Of a stretch of DNA of 14,253 nucleotides, positions 1-7,691 are shown in pieces; within the stretch, counting starts at the first letter, position 1; each line of letters opens with the position of its first letter. The translations under genes were made by a program, and so were the position numbers. The DNA is from Pseudomonadota bacterium (GTDB lineage: Bacteria > Pseudomonadota > Gammaproteobacteria > Acidiferrobacterales > Acidiferrobacteraceae). Below the pieces are notes generated by a model that was given only the letters and a program-made list of their open reading frames with translations, ran no database searches and had not been told where the DNA came from. The DNA is taken from contig JAJYPQ010000057.1 of the NCBI GenBank assembly GCA_021795255.1, positions 1 through 14,253 on the forward strand. Reading direction: 5' to 3'.

Positions 1-406
1 ACATGATGTCCCCGCTCTGCCCGTGCAGGGCGATGAGCCCCGAGCCGTACTCCTCCCAGACGTCGCACATCTTGCGCAATACGTCGGTGGTGTAGTGCAT
101 GCCGGGGGCCGGCATGATGCGCAGGGTATGGAACTCGGCGGATGCCGGGTACTTGTCGGCCACCTCGGAGAAGCGCGGGATCACGCCTCCGCCGTAGCCT
201 ATGACCCCCACCGTGCCGCCCTTCCAGTATCCCTTCCGGGTCTCGTAGGAATGCTCAAGCTGACCCAGCAGATCCTTCATCACGGGGGCATAGGGCTTGG
301 ACTCGTCTTTGGCGAGCCGCTTCAAACCCGTTACAAAACTGGGCCAAGGTCCCCCCTCGAGCTTGTCGAGCATCGGGGTCTCGGGCATCTTCTTTCTGTC
401 TGTCAT
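1..406 (-). CDS. dsrA: DsrA, dissimilatory sulfite reductase alpha subunit (N-terminal part, cut by window edge)
   Basis: Translation from the ATG at 406 gives 135 residues before the window ends. Seen: a TPMLDKLE..GPWPSF segment at residues 10-24, RKGYWKGGTV followed by a GYGGG loop near 57-74, FHTLRIMPAPGMHY in the middle, and HGQSGDIM at the cut end. These match the start of DsrA, which with DsrB forms the siroheme and [4Fe-4S] sulfite reductase of the cytoplasm. In sulfur oxidisers the enzyme runs in reverse, turning DsrC-bound sulfur into sulfite; the RKGYWKGGTV and PGMHY wording recalls that oxidative type, which is an inference from memory. The start is well supported: AAGGAG at 412-417 lies five bases upstream of the ATG. 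The catalytic cysteines would lie beyond the cut. dsrA usually opens the dsr operon, which agrees with the gene-free stretch upstream. A sulfate reducer is a less likely alternative. Confidence 0.93.
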   Translation of the reverse strand, partial: MTDRKKMPETPMLDKLEGGPWPSFVTGLKRLAKDESKPYAPVMKDLLGQLEHSYETRKGYWKGGTVGVIGYGGGVIPRFSEVADKYPASAEFHTLRIMPAPGMHYTTDVLRKMCDVWEEYGSGLIALHGQSGDIM

Positions 407-571
407 TGCCACTCCTTATGCAAGGGCTTAAGGCATGACAAACAGACTACGTAACACCCTCCAGACCGCCTATGCCTCTCTAGGGATAGAATGATTCCGG
501 GGAGGCTATCTCCTTCGGGATAACGCCGCTTGCGTTTCCAGCCACTGTTTTTGCTGCTACAGCCTCTTCCC

Positions 572-597
572 TAAATATAAACCATAAATATAAACCA
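572..597. repeat. Perfect tandem direct repeat, 2 x 13 bases
   Basis: TAAATATAAACCA occurs at 572-584 and again directly after it at 585-597, without a mismatch. On the minus strand it reads TGGTTTATATTTA twice. It is the most A+T-rich stretch between the two genes and lies about 165-190 bases upstream of dsrA. A pair of adjacent identical sites suits a regulator operator or an A+T-rich promoter element; slippage duplication without function is also possible. Confidence 0.85.
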
Positions 598-624
598 TCT
601 TAAAGACACCGGTGCCTCAGACAA
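597..624 (-). promoter_or_regulatory. Possible sigma-70 promoter for dsrA
   Basis: On the minus strand TTGTCT (619-624) and TAAGAT (597-602) are separated by 16 bases; each matches its consensus hexamer at four of six positions. Transcription would begin near 590, inside the tandem 13-base repeat, leaving a leader of roughly 185 bases. The match is weak and other A+T-rich hexamers in the repeat could serve instead. Confidence 0.25.
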
Positions 625-727
625 ACTGCATATTCCGACGCCAATCTCCCAATCTTTCTTGTTCCTTTCCCCTCATTCTATAACAGGCCTCCGCTCCCCT
701 TCGCCCATTTACCGTACCCCATATCAT

Positions 728-2269
728 CTATGCCGCTGGCTTCTCCCGAGCCCACTGAAACCTTTTCTCTCTAGAGTTCCAATGAACGGTAATATCTGCC
801 CGGCAAGTACGAGAATAACATACACGACTCCCAGATCGCCTTCCGGTTAGAACATCAAGCCCAAAGGGGCTGGCCACCATCCATGACGTCTGCCTGTTCC
901 TATCTCCAGCAATACGCAGCGTAATAGGCCTCTGATGTGCACCCATTTTCTTTATCTCCGCAGATACGTGCTTGTATAGCAAAGACACCTGCCGCCCTGA
1001 GACATTTAACCCTTGAACATCGTTTAAGCCCCCAGGACCCCATATCTGAACAACACTAAACAGAAAAAACAGCCCCGCCGCGACAATCACACATCCCCTT
1101 CCCCGATTCCCCGTTTCTGCGGACACGCTGCTGACCCCTAGACTCGCCACGATGAACGCAATACCGATGTCCGGAATACCAAGATTGTATAAAGCCCAAT
1201 CATGCTGTGAAAACGTCAGTTCCGGGAGCATCCCAACTATAAACACTGAGACGCCGAACAACACCAACTCCCGTACCGCTCTATCCCCTATGGACCTCCA
1301 CATTATCGCGATCAATAGAAACGCGAAGGTGCCTAAATAAAGGCACCCCACAAGCCATATCGCAACGCCTTCTGCTCCATTCGCATGCGTAACGTTATAG
1401 ATAGTTGGCGCCACACCAATTACATGCACAACGGCACCCATAACGTGTAATACCGTAGCACCAAACTTATCACCGATCTCGAATGCCCCACCCGGGTGCA
1501 ACCCTAAGACAGTCACCCTTAACATCATGTAAAGCGCAAATACCGCCCAGTATCCCAAAGTCTTACGAGTAGACTCCACAATCGTGTCGTGCTCATATAT
1601 CTTGTAGTAAAGGAAGGCAACGGCGGGTACTACAGATGCGGTCTCGTTAGATAATAAACAGGCAATATAGGCTATGTATCCAGCCCACGATCTCTTAACA
1701 ATTAAAAAGTAAAGTGTCAGAATAAAACAAAAAATAGCACCCGTTTCCGAGAAAGCCGATACCCACGACAATCCACTGTAGTGAAGTGGCGAAACCGCAA
1801 ACAATATCGTGGCACCCAATGCGGTTGCCCTGTTTTTAACTAAGTGGGTTACTATTCGAAAAAGGGTGAGCGCGCTTAGTGAAAACACGACCAGTATCAC
1901 AATATGATAGGCTGGCGCGTACAGACCAAAAGCATGAAAGACAAGCCAGAAGAATACGTTTTGGGTAAGTGGCCGGTATTGGCCTGATCCATTTGCGTGC
2001 TGGAAGGCGGACTCCCACCCCGGCAAATGACTCATTGTGAATTTCGCGTTATACAACCAAAACCAGTCATCTCCCACAAAACCTTGCTTGACAACATCCA
2101 GGAAGGTCAGTGCTATGGCCACTACGAGTAGAATATCTAGCGTGGCGCTATTGTTCTGACGGCTAACGCTGGTTTTGTGTGTTCCGTCGAGCATGTCACA
2201 TCCATCCAGGCTGAGCTGTTTCTCTCTGAAATATTGCAACGCGCGGCAAGTGGGATCAGTACCGCTCAC
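728..2269 (-). CDS. Polytopic membrane protein, GT-C-like glycosyltransferase (GtrC-type position)
   Basis: A 513-residue protein with about ten hydrophobic segments from residue 43 to 410 and a hydrophilic C-terminal tail of about 100 residues. Near the end of the first loop is GDDW (66-69), followed by YRPLT (98-102) and FAVSPLHYSGLSW (157-169). Acidic residues in the first outer loop plus a YRPL-like motif are typical of GT-C enzymes that use a polyprenyl-phosphate sugar outside the membrane. It follows a GtrB-like and a GtrA-like gene by 64 bases, where Gtr systems keep their variable, serotype-specific transferase; transfer of the GtrB-made sugar to a surface glycan is inferred. The start is uncertain: GTG at 2269 has little ribosome-binding signal, and ATG at 2194, with GGA six bases upstream, would give 488 residues. 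The gene is richer in A+T than gtrA and gtrB, as expected for an exchanged module. Confidence 0.8.
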   Translation of the reverse strand: MSGTDPTCRALQYFREKQLSLDGCDMLDGTHKTSVSRQNNSATLDILLVVAIALTFLDVVKQGFVGDDWFWLYNAKFTMSHLPGWESAFQHANGSGQYRPLTQNVFFWLVFHAFGLYAPAYHIVILVVFSLSALTLFRIVTHLVKNRATALGATILFAVSPLHYSGLSWVSAFSETGAIFCFILTLYFLIVKRSWAGYIAYIACLLSNETASVVPAVAFLYYKIYEHDTIVESTRKTLGYWAVFALYMMLRVTVLGLHPGGAFEIGDKFGATVLHVMGAVVHVIGVAPTIYNVTHANGAEGVAIWLVGCLYLGTFAFLLIAIMWRSIGDRAVRELVLFGVSVFIVGMLPELTFSQHDWALYNLGIPDIGIAFIVASLGVSSVSAETGNRGRGCVIVAAGLFFLFSVVQIWGPGGLNDVQGLNVSGRQVSLLYKHVSAEIKKMGAHQRPITLRIAGDRNRQTSWMVASPFGLDVLTGRRSGSRVCYSRTCRADITVHWNSREKRFQWAREKPAA

Positions 2270-2333
2270 AAGATGGCCCGTATAGCATTACGACAGATCT
2301 CCGAAGAACGTCGGGGCACTACAACTGGTTCTG

Positions 2334-3305
2334 TCAGAGATCGACGTTGCTTCTCTGGACCATTTTCCTTATAACATACACCGGCCGCCCTTTGCCCTCG
2401 TCATAGACCCGCCCCAGGTATTCGCCAATGATCCCTAGAGCCAGCAGTTGGACACCGCCCAGGAACAGGATCGCCACCATAAGGGAAGGGTAGCCCTTGA
2501 CGGGGTTTCCGAAGAGCAGGGTCTGGACCAAGAGGTCGAGGGCGTAGAGAAAGGACAGCACGGAGACTCCAAGTCCGAGATAGGAGGCGACGCGTAGCGG
2601 CGCATCACTAAATGAGAGGATGCCGTCGAGGGCAAAGCGCCAGAGGCGAACATAGCTCCAGGTCGTCTGTCCAGCCTGCCGGGGGGCCCTGTGATAGCTG
2701 ACGAACGTGGTCCGAAATCCGACCCAGGCAAAGAGCCCTTTCATGAACCGGCGGCGTTCGGGCAGCTGCCGCAGGGCATCCAGGACCGGGCGGCTCAAGA
2801 GCCGGAAATCGCCCGTGTCCTCAGGGATCGGGACCTTGCTGATCCGGTTGAAGACCCGATAGAAGGCGTGGGCGCTCGCGCGCTTCAGGAGGCTCTCGCC
2901 TTCGCGCGAGAGCCTGACCGCGTTCACCACGTCGTAACCGGCTCGCCAGCGGGCGACGAGTTCCGGGATAAGTTCCGGCGGATCCTGCAGGTCCGCGTCC
3001 AAAGGGATCGCAGCCTCGCCCCGGGCGTGATCGAGCCCCGCAGTGAGCGCCGCCTCCTTGCCGAAATTGCGGGATAGATCAATGACCCGCACGCGAGGGT
3101 CCTCATCTTGCAGGGCTGCGAGGACAGCCAGCGTCCCGTCGCGGCTCCCATCGTTCACGCAGACACACTCCCAGGTCTCCGGACAGGAGCCCATGACCGC
3201 CAGTATTCGGTCATAGAGGGCGCGGATATTGTTTTCTTCGTTATAGCAAGGCACCACGAAAGACAAGACGGGCGGGGGGTCTAGCGACGGGTTCCCTGTC
3301 GTCAC
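2334..3305 (-). CDS. gtrB: GtrB-like polyprenyl-phosphate glycosyltransferase (GT2 with two membrane helices)
   Basis: A 323-residue GT2 enzyme. Seen: the nucleotide-sugar fold start VVPCYNEEN near residue 17, NDGSRDGT near 51, DADLQDPPE at 103-111 carrying the DxD-type metal site, a TGDFRLLSR segment near 164, and two C-terminal hydrophobic helices at about 237-266 and 272-301. This is the architecture of GtrB, ArnC and dolichol-phosphate mannosyltransferases, which load a sugar from a nucleotide donor onto undecaprenyl phosphate at the inner face of the membrane. I chose the GTG at 3305 because it overlaps the gtrA stop codon as GTGA, indicating translational coupling; the frame stays open for 24 more residues upstream, but that part lies wholly within gtrA and looks unlike the family. 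The sugar cannot be told from sequence. The GtrA-like gene before it and the GT-C-like gene after it support the Gtr assignment. Confidence 0.9.
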   Translation of the reverse strand: MTTGNPSLDPPPVLSFVVPCYNEENNIRALYDRILAVMGSCPETWECVCVNDGSRDGTLAVLAALQDEDPRVRVIDLSRNFGKEAALTAGLDHARGEAAIPLDADLQDPPELIPELVARWRAGYDVVNAVRLSREGESLLKRASAHAFYRVFNRISKVPIPEDTGDFRLLSRPVLDALRQLPERRRFMKGLFAWVGFRTTFVSYHRAPRQAGQTTWSYVRLWRFALDGILSFSDAPLRVASYLGLGVSVLSFLYALDLLVQTLLFGNPVKGYPSLMVAILFLGGVQLLALGIIGEYLGRVYDEGKGRPVYVIRKMVQRSNVDL

Positions 3306-3757
3306 GAGAACACCAGGCGGCGGGCCGCGGTGTAGTTGAAGACGAGGCCGGCGAGCGATCCCGCTGCCACTGCCCACACGGGGTTACGCAACGCAAACGG
3401 CGCGGCCAGGACAAGTCCGCCATAGACTCCATTATTGACACACCACCCCACGGCATTCGCGGAGACGTAGCGCAGCCATTCTTCCTTAAGACCGAAGCGC
3501 CCGACATTGTCCCGGAAAGTCCAGGAGCGGTTACCAAACCAGGTGACGGTGACCGCGGCGGCGAACGCGATGGCCTGGGCCACGAACGGACTCATGCCCA
3601 AGCCCGTAAGTCCGAACACGATACCGGCATCGACGAGAAAACCGATAGTACCGACGACCGCAAACGCGAGAAGCCGGCGGTACGAGCCCCAGGACAATCT
3701 ATCCAACAAAGACAAACAAGCTCCATTTCTGCCTTCGCGGCAAATCAGAAAGCGCAT
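3302..3757 (-). CDS. gtrA: GtrA-family membrane protein (putative lipid-linked sugar flippase)
   Basis: A 151-residue protein with four hydrophobic segments at about 28-50, 57-75, 94-119 and 126-145. It has the family signatures FAVVGTIGFLVD in the first helix, WFGNRSWTF at 73-81 after the second, and NYTAARRLVF at the C-terminus. GtrA proteins are thought to flip undecaprenyl-phosphate-linked sugars across the inner membrane. The gene is followed by gtrB with a 4-base overlap. The annotated ATG at 3757 has only a weak ribosome-binding signal; a TTG at residue 15, five bases after a GGAG, is a possible alternative and would trim a hydrophilic extension that the family usually lacks. The gene is GC-rich like gtrB and unlike the neighbours on its upstream side. 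Confidence 0.9.
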   Translation of the reverse strand: MRFLICREGRNGACLSLLDRLSWGSYRRLLAFAVVGTIGFLVDAGIVFGLTGLGMSPFVAQAIAFAAAVTVTWFGNRSWTFRDNVGRFGLKEEWLRYVSANAVGWCVNNGVYGGLVLAAPFALRNPVWAVAAGSLAGLVFNYTAARRLVFS

Positions 3758-3951
3758 GTGGACTGCCTACGCGCACACAACATCCTGACCCTTAAGGGAA
3801 TGATGCCCCAGTTTTATCCGGCGACCTATTACAAAGAAACCGCGTGTAACCCCATAGTATTGCGCCCCCTGTCTTTACTGAAAACGGCGGCACGCTGTAG
3901 ACACCAGAGACCCACCCCAGAAGAACGCCAGTATGCGCATTGCGCCACACG

Positions 3952-3975
3952 CCAGTGCGGCCACAGAGGCACTGG
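3952..3975. promoter_or_regulatory. Hairpin in the gtrA upstream region
   Basis: CCAGTGC (3952-3958) and GCACTGG (3969-3975) form a perfect 7-base-pair stem around a 10-base loop. No T run follows on the minus strand, so it does not look like a Rho-independent terminator there. It could be an operator half-site pair or a leader structure of the gtrA transcript; function is unknown. Confidence 0.4.
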
Positions 3976-4040
3976 TTCTTAAGGCTACAGCCACCCACGA
4001 ATCTCGCCCTATCGCGTGTTACTTCATTGTACAATAACTG

Positions 4041-4068
4041 CTTATACAAAGGAATGAATTTGATCCAA
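4041..4068 (-). promoter_or_regulatory. Possible sigma-70 promoter for the gtr genes
   Basis: On the minus strand TTGGAT (4063-4068) and TATAAG (4041-4046) are spaced by 16 bases. The -10 hexamer matches five of six consensus positions and the -35 three of six. Initiation near 4034 would leave a leader of about 275 bases that includes the 3952-3975 hairpin. Confidence 0.3.
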
Positions 4069-4113
4069 GCCTCCTTCACGAGGCACCCGCGCCCCTCTGA
4101 AAAGTCACCCCAG

Positions 4114-7100
4114 TTAAGCTTTCCCTCCAGCCTGCACATCTGAAGCTATCGCCTCGCTCAACGCCGATAGCGAGAAATGCCGCCGCGCATAATCCTGTAC
4201 CCGGGCACTGACGTCATGCCAATACGAGTCGTCCTTCAAAAAGCGTACAACCTCATGCGCAAATTCCGCCGCACCATCTACAGTAGGTACAATATCGGCA
4301 AGCCCACCCAACCCCTGCAGCCCTACAGCAGTAGTGACGATCGGAACCCCGTATCGCATAGCCTCCACCACCTTCCCTTTAACGCCAGCCCCGAACCTTA
4401 AAGGTGCTACGGCCACCCGAGCACTCCCGTAAAATGTGGCAAGCACCTCATCCGGGACATAGCCAGTTACGGATATACGGTGCCGGCGTAACGCCAGCAC
4501 TTCTTGCGTAGGTTTCGAGCCCACTAGGTACAAATGCGTATCTGGGCACTCCTTCAATACTAGCGGCATAACGCTGGTTGCAAACCAGAGGGCGGCGTCC
4601 ACGTTCGGTGGGTGTCCAAAACCCGCAACAAACAGAATATCGCGCCTCTCCGCAAGATTTGCTCCGGGGGCGCTCGGAAAGTGCTCAAATCCAAAAATTG
4701 GCAGACCCCTCACACGCTTTTTGGCATCATCCGCGCCTAACCTTTCGCGGACATATTCGACTTCGGAATCCGAAAGGTAGTATGTGACATCCACTTCACG
4801 CCAAATTCTCTCCTCCACCCCCTTTATGCGGGCTTGTTCCCTCCGGACGTGATTGCTACCCTGCGTCGCCCTAGCTTGCTGCTCTAATCGCAAATGATGC
4901 ACGTCATGACCGTAATACAAAATGCGCGCACTGCTATATCTACGGATAGTCTTAATGTAATGTATAGCGACATCAGGCCTGCTCAGTAAAACAAACTTCA
5001 CATAACGCCCATAGTTTCGCAGCCAGCGCTCAAACCCACCTTCCTGCCCATCGCCCCAATATAGCTCCACCCCCATCTGCTCGAGGGCTGGGCCGTAGCT
5101 TGGATCGTACCACCCATTATGCGGCCAGAACTTAACATTCATATCCAGTTCCACCAAAACTCTCATCAGGTGCATCATCGCCCGCGATCCCGCATCCTTG
5201 TCCGGTGTTGGGATATAATGGTCCACAACTACAATAGTGGCTTTCCCCGCCGACCGATCGCGCGCATGGAATATATTGCTTCCATTATCGTAATGCGACG
5301 CATCGAGTACGCGATTCCATCTCTTCTGGAATTTCCGCTGATTTTCGACCTGGTAGGCCTTTATGCCTCGCGAAACATCCGTTCCGTGCGACATACCTTC
5401 GTAATGCACAACGACCGACATCGGTTGGTAGTAGACCTTTAGACCTGCCCCTCGGACGCGAAAAGCGAGGTCGGTATCTTCACAATAAGCGGGCAAATAT
5501 ATCTCATCGAAGCCGTCAAGTTCGCGAAATAGAGTTGTCCGGATAAGCAGCGATGCGCCTGAACAGTAATCCGACTCCCGCACATAATTATAGGCGCCCT
5601 TTTTGGGATCATCTCCCCTGCCGAAGTTCCACGCACTGCCATCGCGCCATACGATCCCACCTGCCTCTTGGAGCCTGCCATTTGGGAAGAGCAATTTTGA
5701 TCCCACCATGCCGCAATCTGGATGATCAACGAAAATCTTTACCATCGCGTCCAGCCAACCAGCGGTCACCTCCGTGTCATTATTTAAAAAATACAGATAT
5801 TCTCCGTGTGCAAATTCCTTCGCCGCCCTATTGCAGGATCGAAGAAACCCGAGATTTTTTGGGTTTTCGACAAACCGTACCCCGGCCAGACATGAAAGTT
5901 TCGCTATCTCGGGGTCCCCTGACGCATCCTCTATGACGAGAATCTCCACAGGTATCTTTGACTGCGACCCCTTTATTGATGCGAGGCACCTAACGGTCAT
6001 ACCGAGATTGCCGTATGTCGGTACGATAATCGAGACGACCGGATCCTCTGTAACATCAAAGCTCAACGAGCCCAGAATCGCCTCAACCTGCTCATTCGTG
6101 AGAGCGGCAGACCTGAACGTGTCGACCGGACTTCCTGCTGTGGATAGCTTCCATGCCTCGTAATGCGCAAGCCCTTCGAAGAGCGGGCCGGCGTTCCTAT
6201 AAGCGATACCTAATAGCCGCGCCTTAATATTCATCGGTAGAGGGGTGCGAACATAGACTGCGCGCCCCCACCGCCTCACGTGTGGCCTGGCGCCAGCCAT
6301 GACGGAGCCCCACTCGCCTCGCCATAGTCGCGCGATTACACGACAAAGTCTTGTCCACCTCCATGATCGCGTCCCAAGCAATTGCTCGTACTTTTCCTCG
6401 GTTGCGCACATCTTCTCTTGCAAATCGGCCACATGATCGTTGATCCCCGCCATATTTCCTTCCCAATTCACATGTGCATCGCCTACGGTCGTATCGATTC
6501 CATGTGATTCGGATGGCTTTCTCGCGCAAAGGGGCGAATCTGGGGACACCGAACCGACCGTTCCCACCGCACTCTCCAGAGCTCTCGCAAATGCTGCGTC
6601 GGAAAGCCTTGCGTCTATCTCGTGCTCCCGTAACAAAGGCCCTAAGACTTCGTATAGGTATCCCTTATCGCACGCAAGACTCGATACCGACAAAAAATAT
6701 ATGGGAATCCGGTAGTCGGTGAGTGTCATGACAAGCTGCAAAAAACATTTGGCTGCGCGCGCCTTCTCTTCATCAGAATCGGGCACGCTCTCGGGCATAC
6801 TCAAGAGCGCATGCGCTTCCTTCTCGTACCTAGACGCTCCTATGGATGGAGACACCCCACCCAGGGCTGCCTCTTCGAGAGACCCAATTGGTATAATTGC
6901 AGCCTTAATGACGGCGCCGTCCTTTGCGAGTAGATCTCTCGACCTAGCCGACGGCCACACGCTCTGGGTAACATAAGGGAGGCGTTTACCGCACATCTCC
7001 CCGCACTCTCTACTAGCTATATTTCTGCTCACCACGCGACCCATGGCTTCGCCATCCGATCGACCCACCTCCAGACCAAGGTATGTCAAGTATTGGGCCA

Positions 7101-7152
7101 GCAGCTCGGTAGAGGCATAAGTTGCACCACTAATGATGATATGGTCACGCAT
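4114..7152 (-). CDS. Large two-domain glycosyltransferase (GT2 then GT4) with an unusual N-terminal domain
   Basis: A 1012-residue cytosolic-type protein. Residues 1-220 resemble a sulfotransferase-like P-loop fold with a degenerate loop ([14 protein letters not shown] near 5-18). A short helical linker at about 238-273 ends in TRSWRWT. The GT2 domain (about 371-613) has [16 protein letters not shown] at 457-461 as the metal site, [10 protein letters not shown] at 556-565 and a conserved His near 583. The GT4 domain (about 638-1003) has [13 protein letters not shown] and a [14 protein letters not shown] motif with the family Glu near 930. Such proteins add two sugars in turn during O-antigen, capsule or S-layer glycan assembly; rhamnose is plausible given the rfb genes but unproven. 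The ATG at 7152 was preferred to the TTG at 7203 because the recognisable domain begins there; the upstream GGGGTGAAAGAAG is a modest ribosome-binding site. The gene is A+T-richer than the rfb genes. Confidence 0.88.
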   Translation of the reverse strand: MRDHIIISGATYASTELLAQYLTYLGLEVGRSDGEAMGRVVSRNIASRECGEMCGKRLPYVTQSVWPSARSRDLLAKDGAVIKAAIIPIGSLEEAALGGVSPSIGASRYEKEAHALLSMPESVPDSDEEKARAAKCFLQLVMTLTDYRIPIYFLSVSSLACDKGYLYEVLGPLLREHEIDARLSDAAFARALESAVGTVGSVSPDSPLCARKPSESHGIDTTVGDAHVNWEGNMAGINDHVADLQEKMCATEEKYEQLLGTRSWRWTRLCRVIARLWRGEWGSVMAGARPHVRRWGRAVYVRTPLPMNIKARLLGIAYRNAGPLFEGLAHYEAWKLSTAGSPVDTFRSAALTNEQVEAILGSLSFDVTEDPVVSIIVPTYGNLGMTVRCLASIKGSQSKIPVEILVIEDASGDPEIAKLSCLAGVRFVENPKNLGFLRSCNRAAKEFAHGEYLYFLNNDTEVTAGWLDAMVKIFVDHPDCGMVGSKLLFPNGRLQEAGGIVWRDGSAWNFGRGDDPKKGAYNYVRESDYCSGASLLIRTTLFRELDGFDEIYLPAYCEDTDLAFRVRGAGLKVYYQPMSVVVHYEGMSHGTDVSRGIKAYQVENQRKFQKRWNRVLDASHYDNGSNIFHARDRSAGKATIVVVDHYIPTPDKDAGSRAMMHLMRVLVELDMNVKFWPHNGWYDPSYGPALEQMGVELYWGDGQEGGFERWLRNYGRYVKFVLLSRPDVAIHYIKTIRRYSSARILYYGHDVHHLRLEQQARATQGSNHVRREQARIKGVEERIWREVDVTYYLSDSEVEYVRERLGADDAKKRVRGLPIFGFEHFPSAPGANLAERRDILFVAGFGHPPNVDAALWFATSVMPLVLKECPDTHLYLVGSKPTQEVLALRRHRISVTGYVPDEVLATFYGSARVAVAPLRFGAGVKGKVVEAMRYGVPIVTTAVGLQGLGGLADIVPTVDGAAEFAHEVVRFLKDDSYWHDVSARVQDYARRHFSLSALSEAIASDVQAGGKA

Positions 7153-7691
7153 AAATACTTCTTTCACCCCCACTTGTATGGTTTGGGCTCGTGGGCGCAG
7201 CAAAGGGTGCGTTCCCCATCCGTTCGTTTGCCATGCGCGACCAAGGGCCTACCACTGGCTCTTTCTCGCTAAATTCCCTGCGACGTTCCATGCTTTGGTC
7301 GAAAAACGATCTCAGGGTAGGTGGGTGCTCCGCTCCGGGGCCGCACTTCCGCCACTTTCCCAACGCCGCCTGAAACCCTCATCGTAAACGCCCGCCAGAA
7401 AGTCCCGCACGCATGTACTACTCCGTGACGCACCCAACCTTACGCATCTTCGCGAACCCGCCTATCGCAGCACAGGTTATAAGCGCCAGACCCTGTGTCG
7501 CCCGCCCGGACCCAAAGTAGAGCGTTTGGGAGTCACAATCTGAATCGACGACTGCTCCCCTACTATCTTGGTGAACAGCTCCTCGATGCCCTCATTTGGG
7601 CGCGTTCAATACGCCGAAACCACGCGCCTATGGCCATTGCAAGCAGTCACGCCATGGAAGCCTTTCGTGCTAATATAAGGTAGATTTCCAT
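7153..7691. other. Gene-free stretch between methyltransferase and large glycosyltransferase
   Basis: These 539 bases hold no gene I recognise. A small hairpin sits at 7511-7530 (CCCAAA/TTTGGG around an 8-base loop), without a T run on either side. Short open segments exist on both strands, but none has a convincing start, ribosome-binding site or family motif. The 11-mer CACCCAACCTT found near 7431-7441 recurs at 10143-10153 in the other large gap. The stretch may hold the promoter of the glycosyltransferase gene or remains of a lost gene. Confidence 0.6.

Larger units (their letters stand above)
407..727. other. Gene-free stretch upstream of dsrA
   Basis: These 321 bases separate the stop of the GT-C-like gene from the dsrA start and should hold the dsr operon promoter. 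I see no coding sequence. What stands out is a perfect tandem 13-base repeat (572-597), a possible promoter just beside it (597-624), an imperfect hairpin at 497-518 (GGAG/CTCC core with a CCG/CGG extension), and a TATAGAATGA box on the minus strand at 673-682. No terminator with a T run is visible after the GT-C-like gene, so read-through into dsrA cannot be excluded. Confidence 0.7.
3758..4113. other. Gene-free stretch upstream of gtrA
   Basis: These 356 bases lie between the stop of the large glycosyltransferase and the gtrA start. One reading frame on the minus strand (3792-4139) is open for 115 residues, but its composition resembles no family I know and it starts inside the preceding gene. 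The stretch contains a 7-base-pair hairpin (3952-3975), an 8-base palindrome TTGTACAA (4028-4035) and a possible promoter (4041-4068). It most likely carries the promoter of the gtr genes. Confidence 0.6.

Noticed and set aside
23..454. Open frame of 143 residues on the plus strand opposite dsrA
   Set aside because: It is the antisense shadow of dsrA, which has clear family motifs and a good ribosome-binding site.
3792..4139. Open frame of 115 residues on the minus strand between the large glycosyltransferase and gtrA
   Set aside because: It begins inside the end of the preceding gene and has no recognisable motif or membrane pattern; most likely chance.
7477..7605. Open segment on the minus strand reading NEGIEELFTKIVGEQ and onward, with a possible frameshifted upstream part
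   Set aside because: It looks protein-like over about 40 codons but has no start and no family I can name, so a pseudogene call is not supported.
7495..7683. Open frame of 62 residues on the plus strand in the same gap
   Set aside because: Short, on the opposite strand to every supported gene, without ribosome-binding site or motif.
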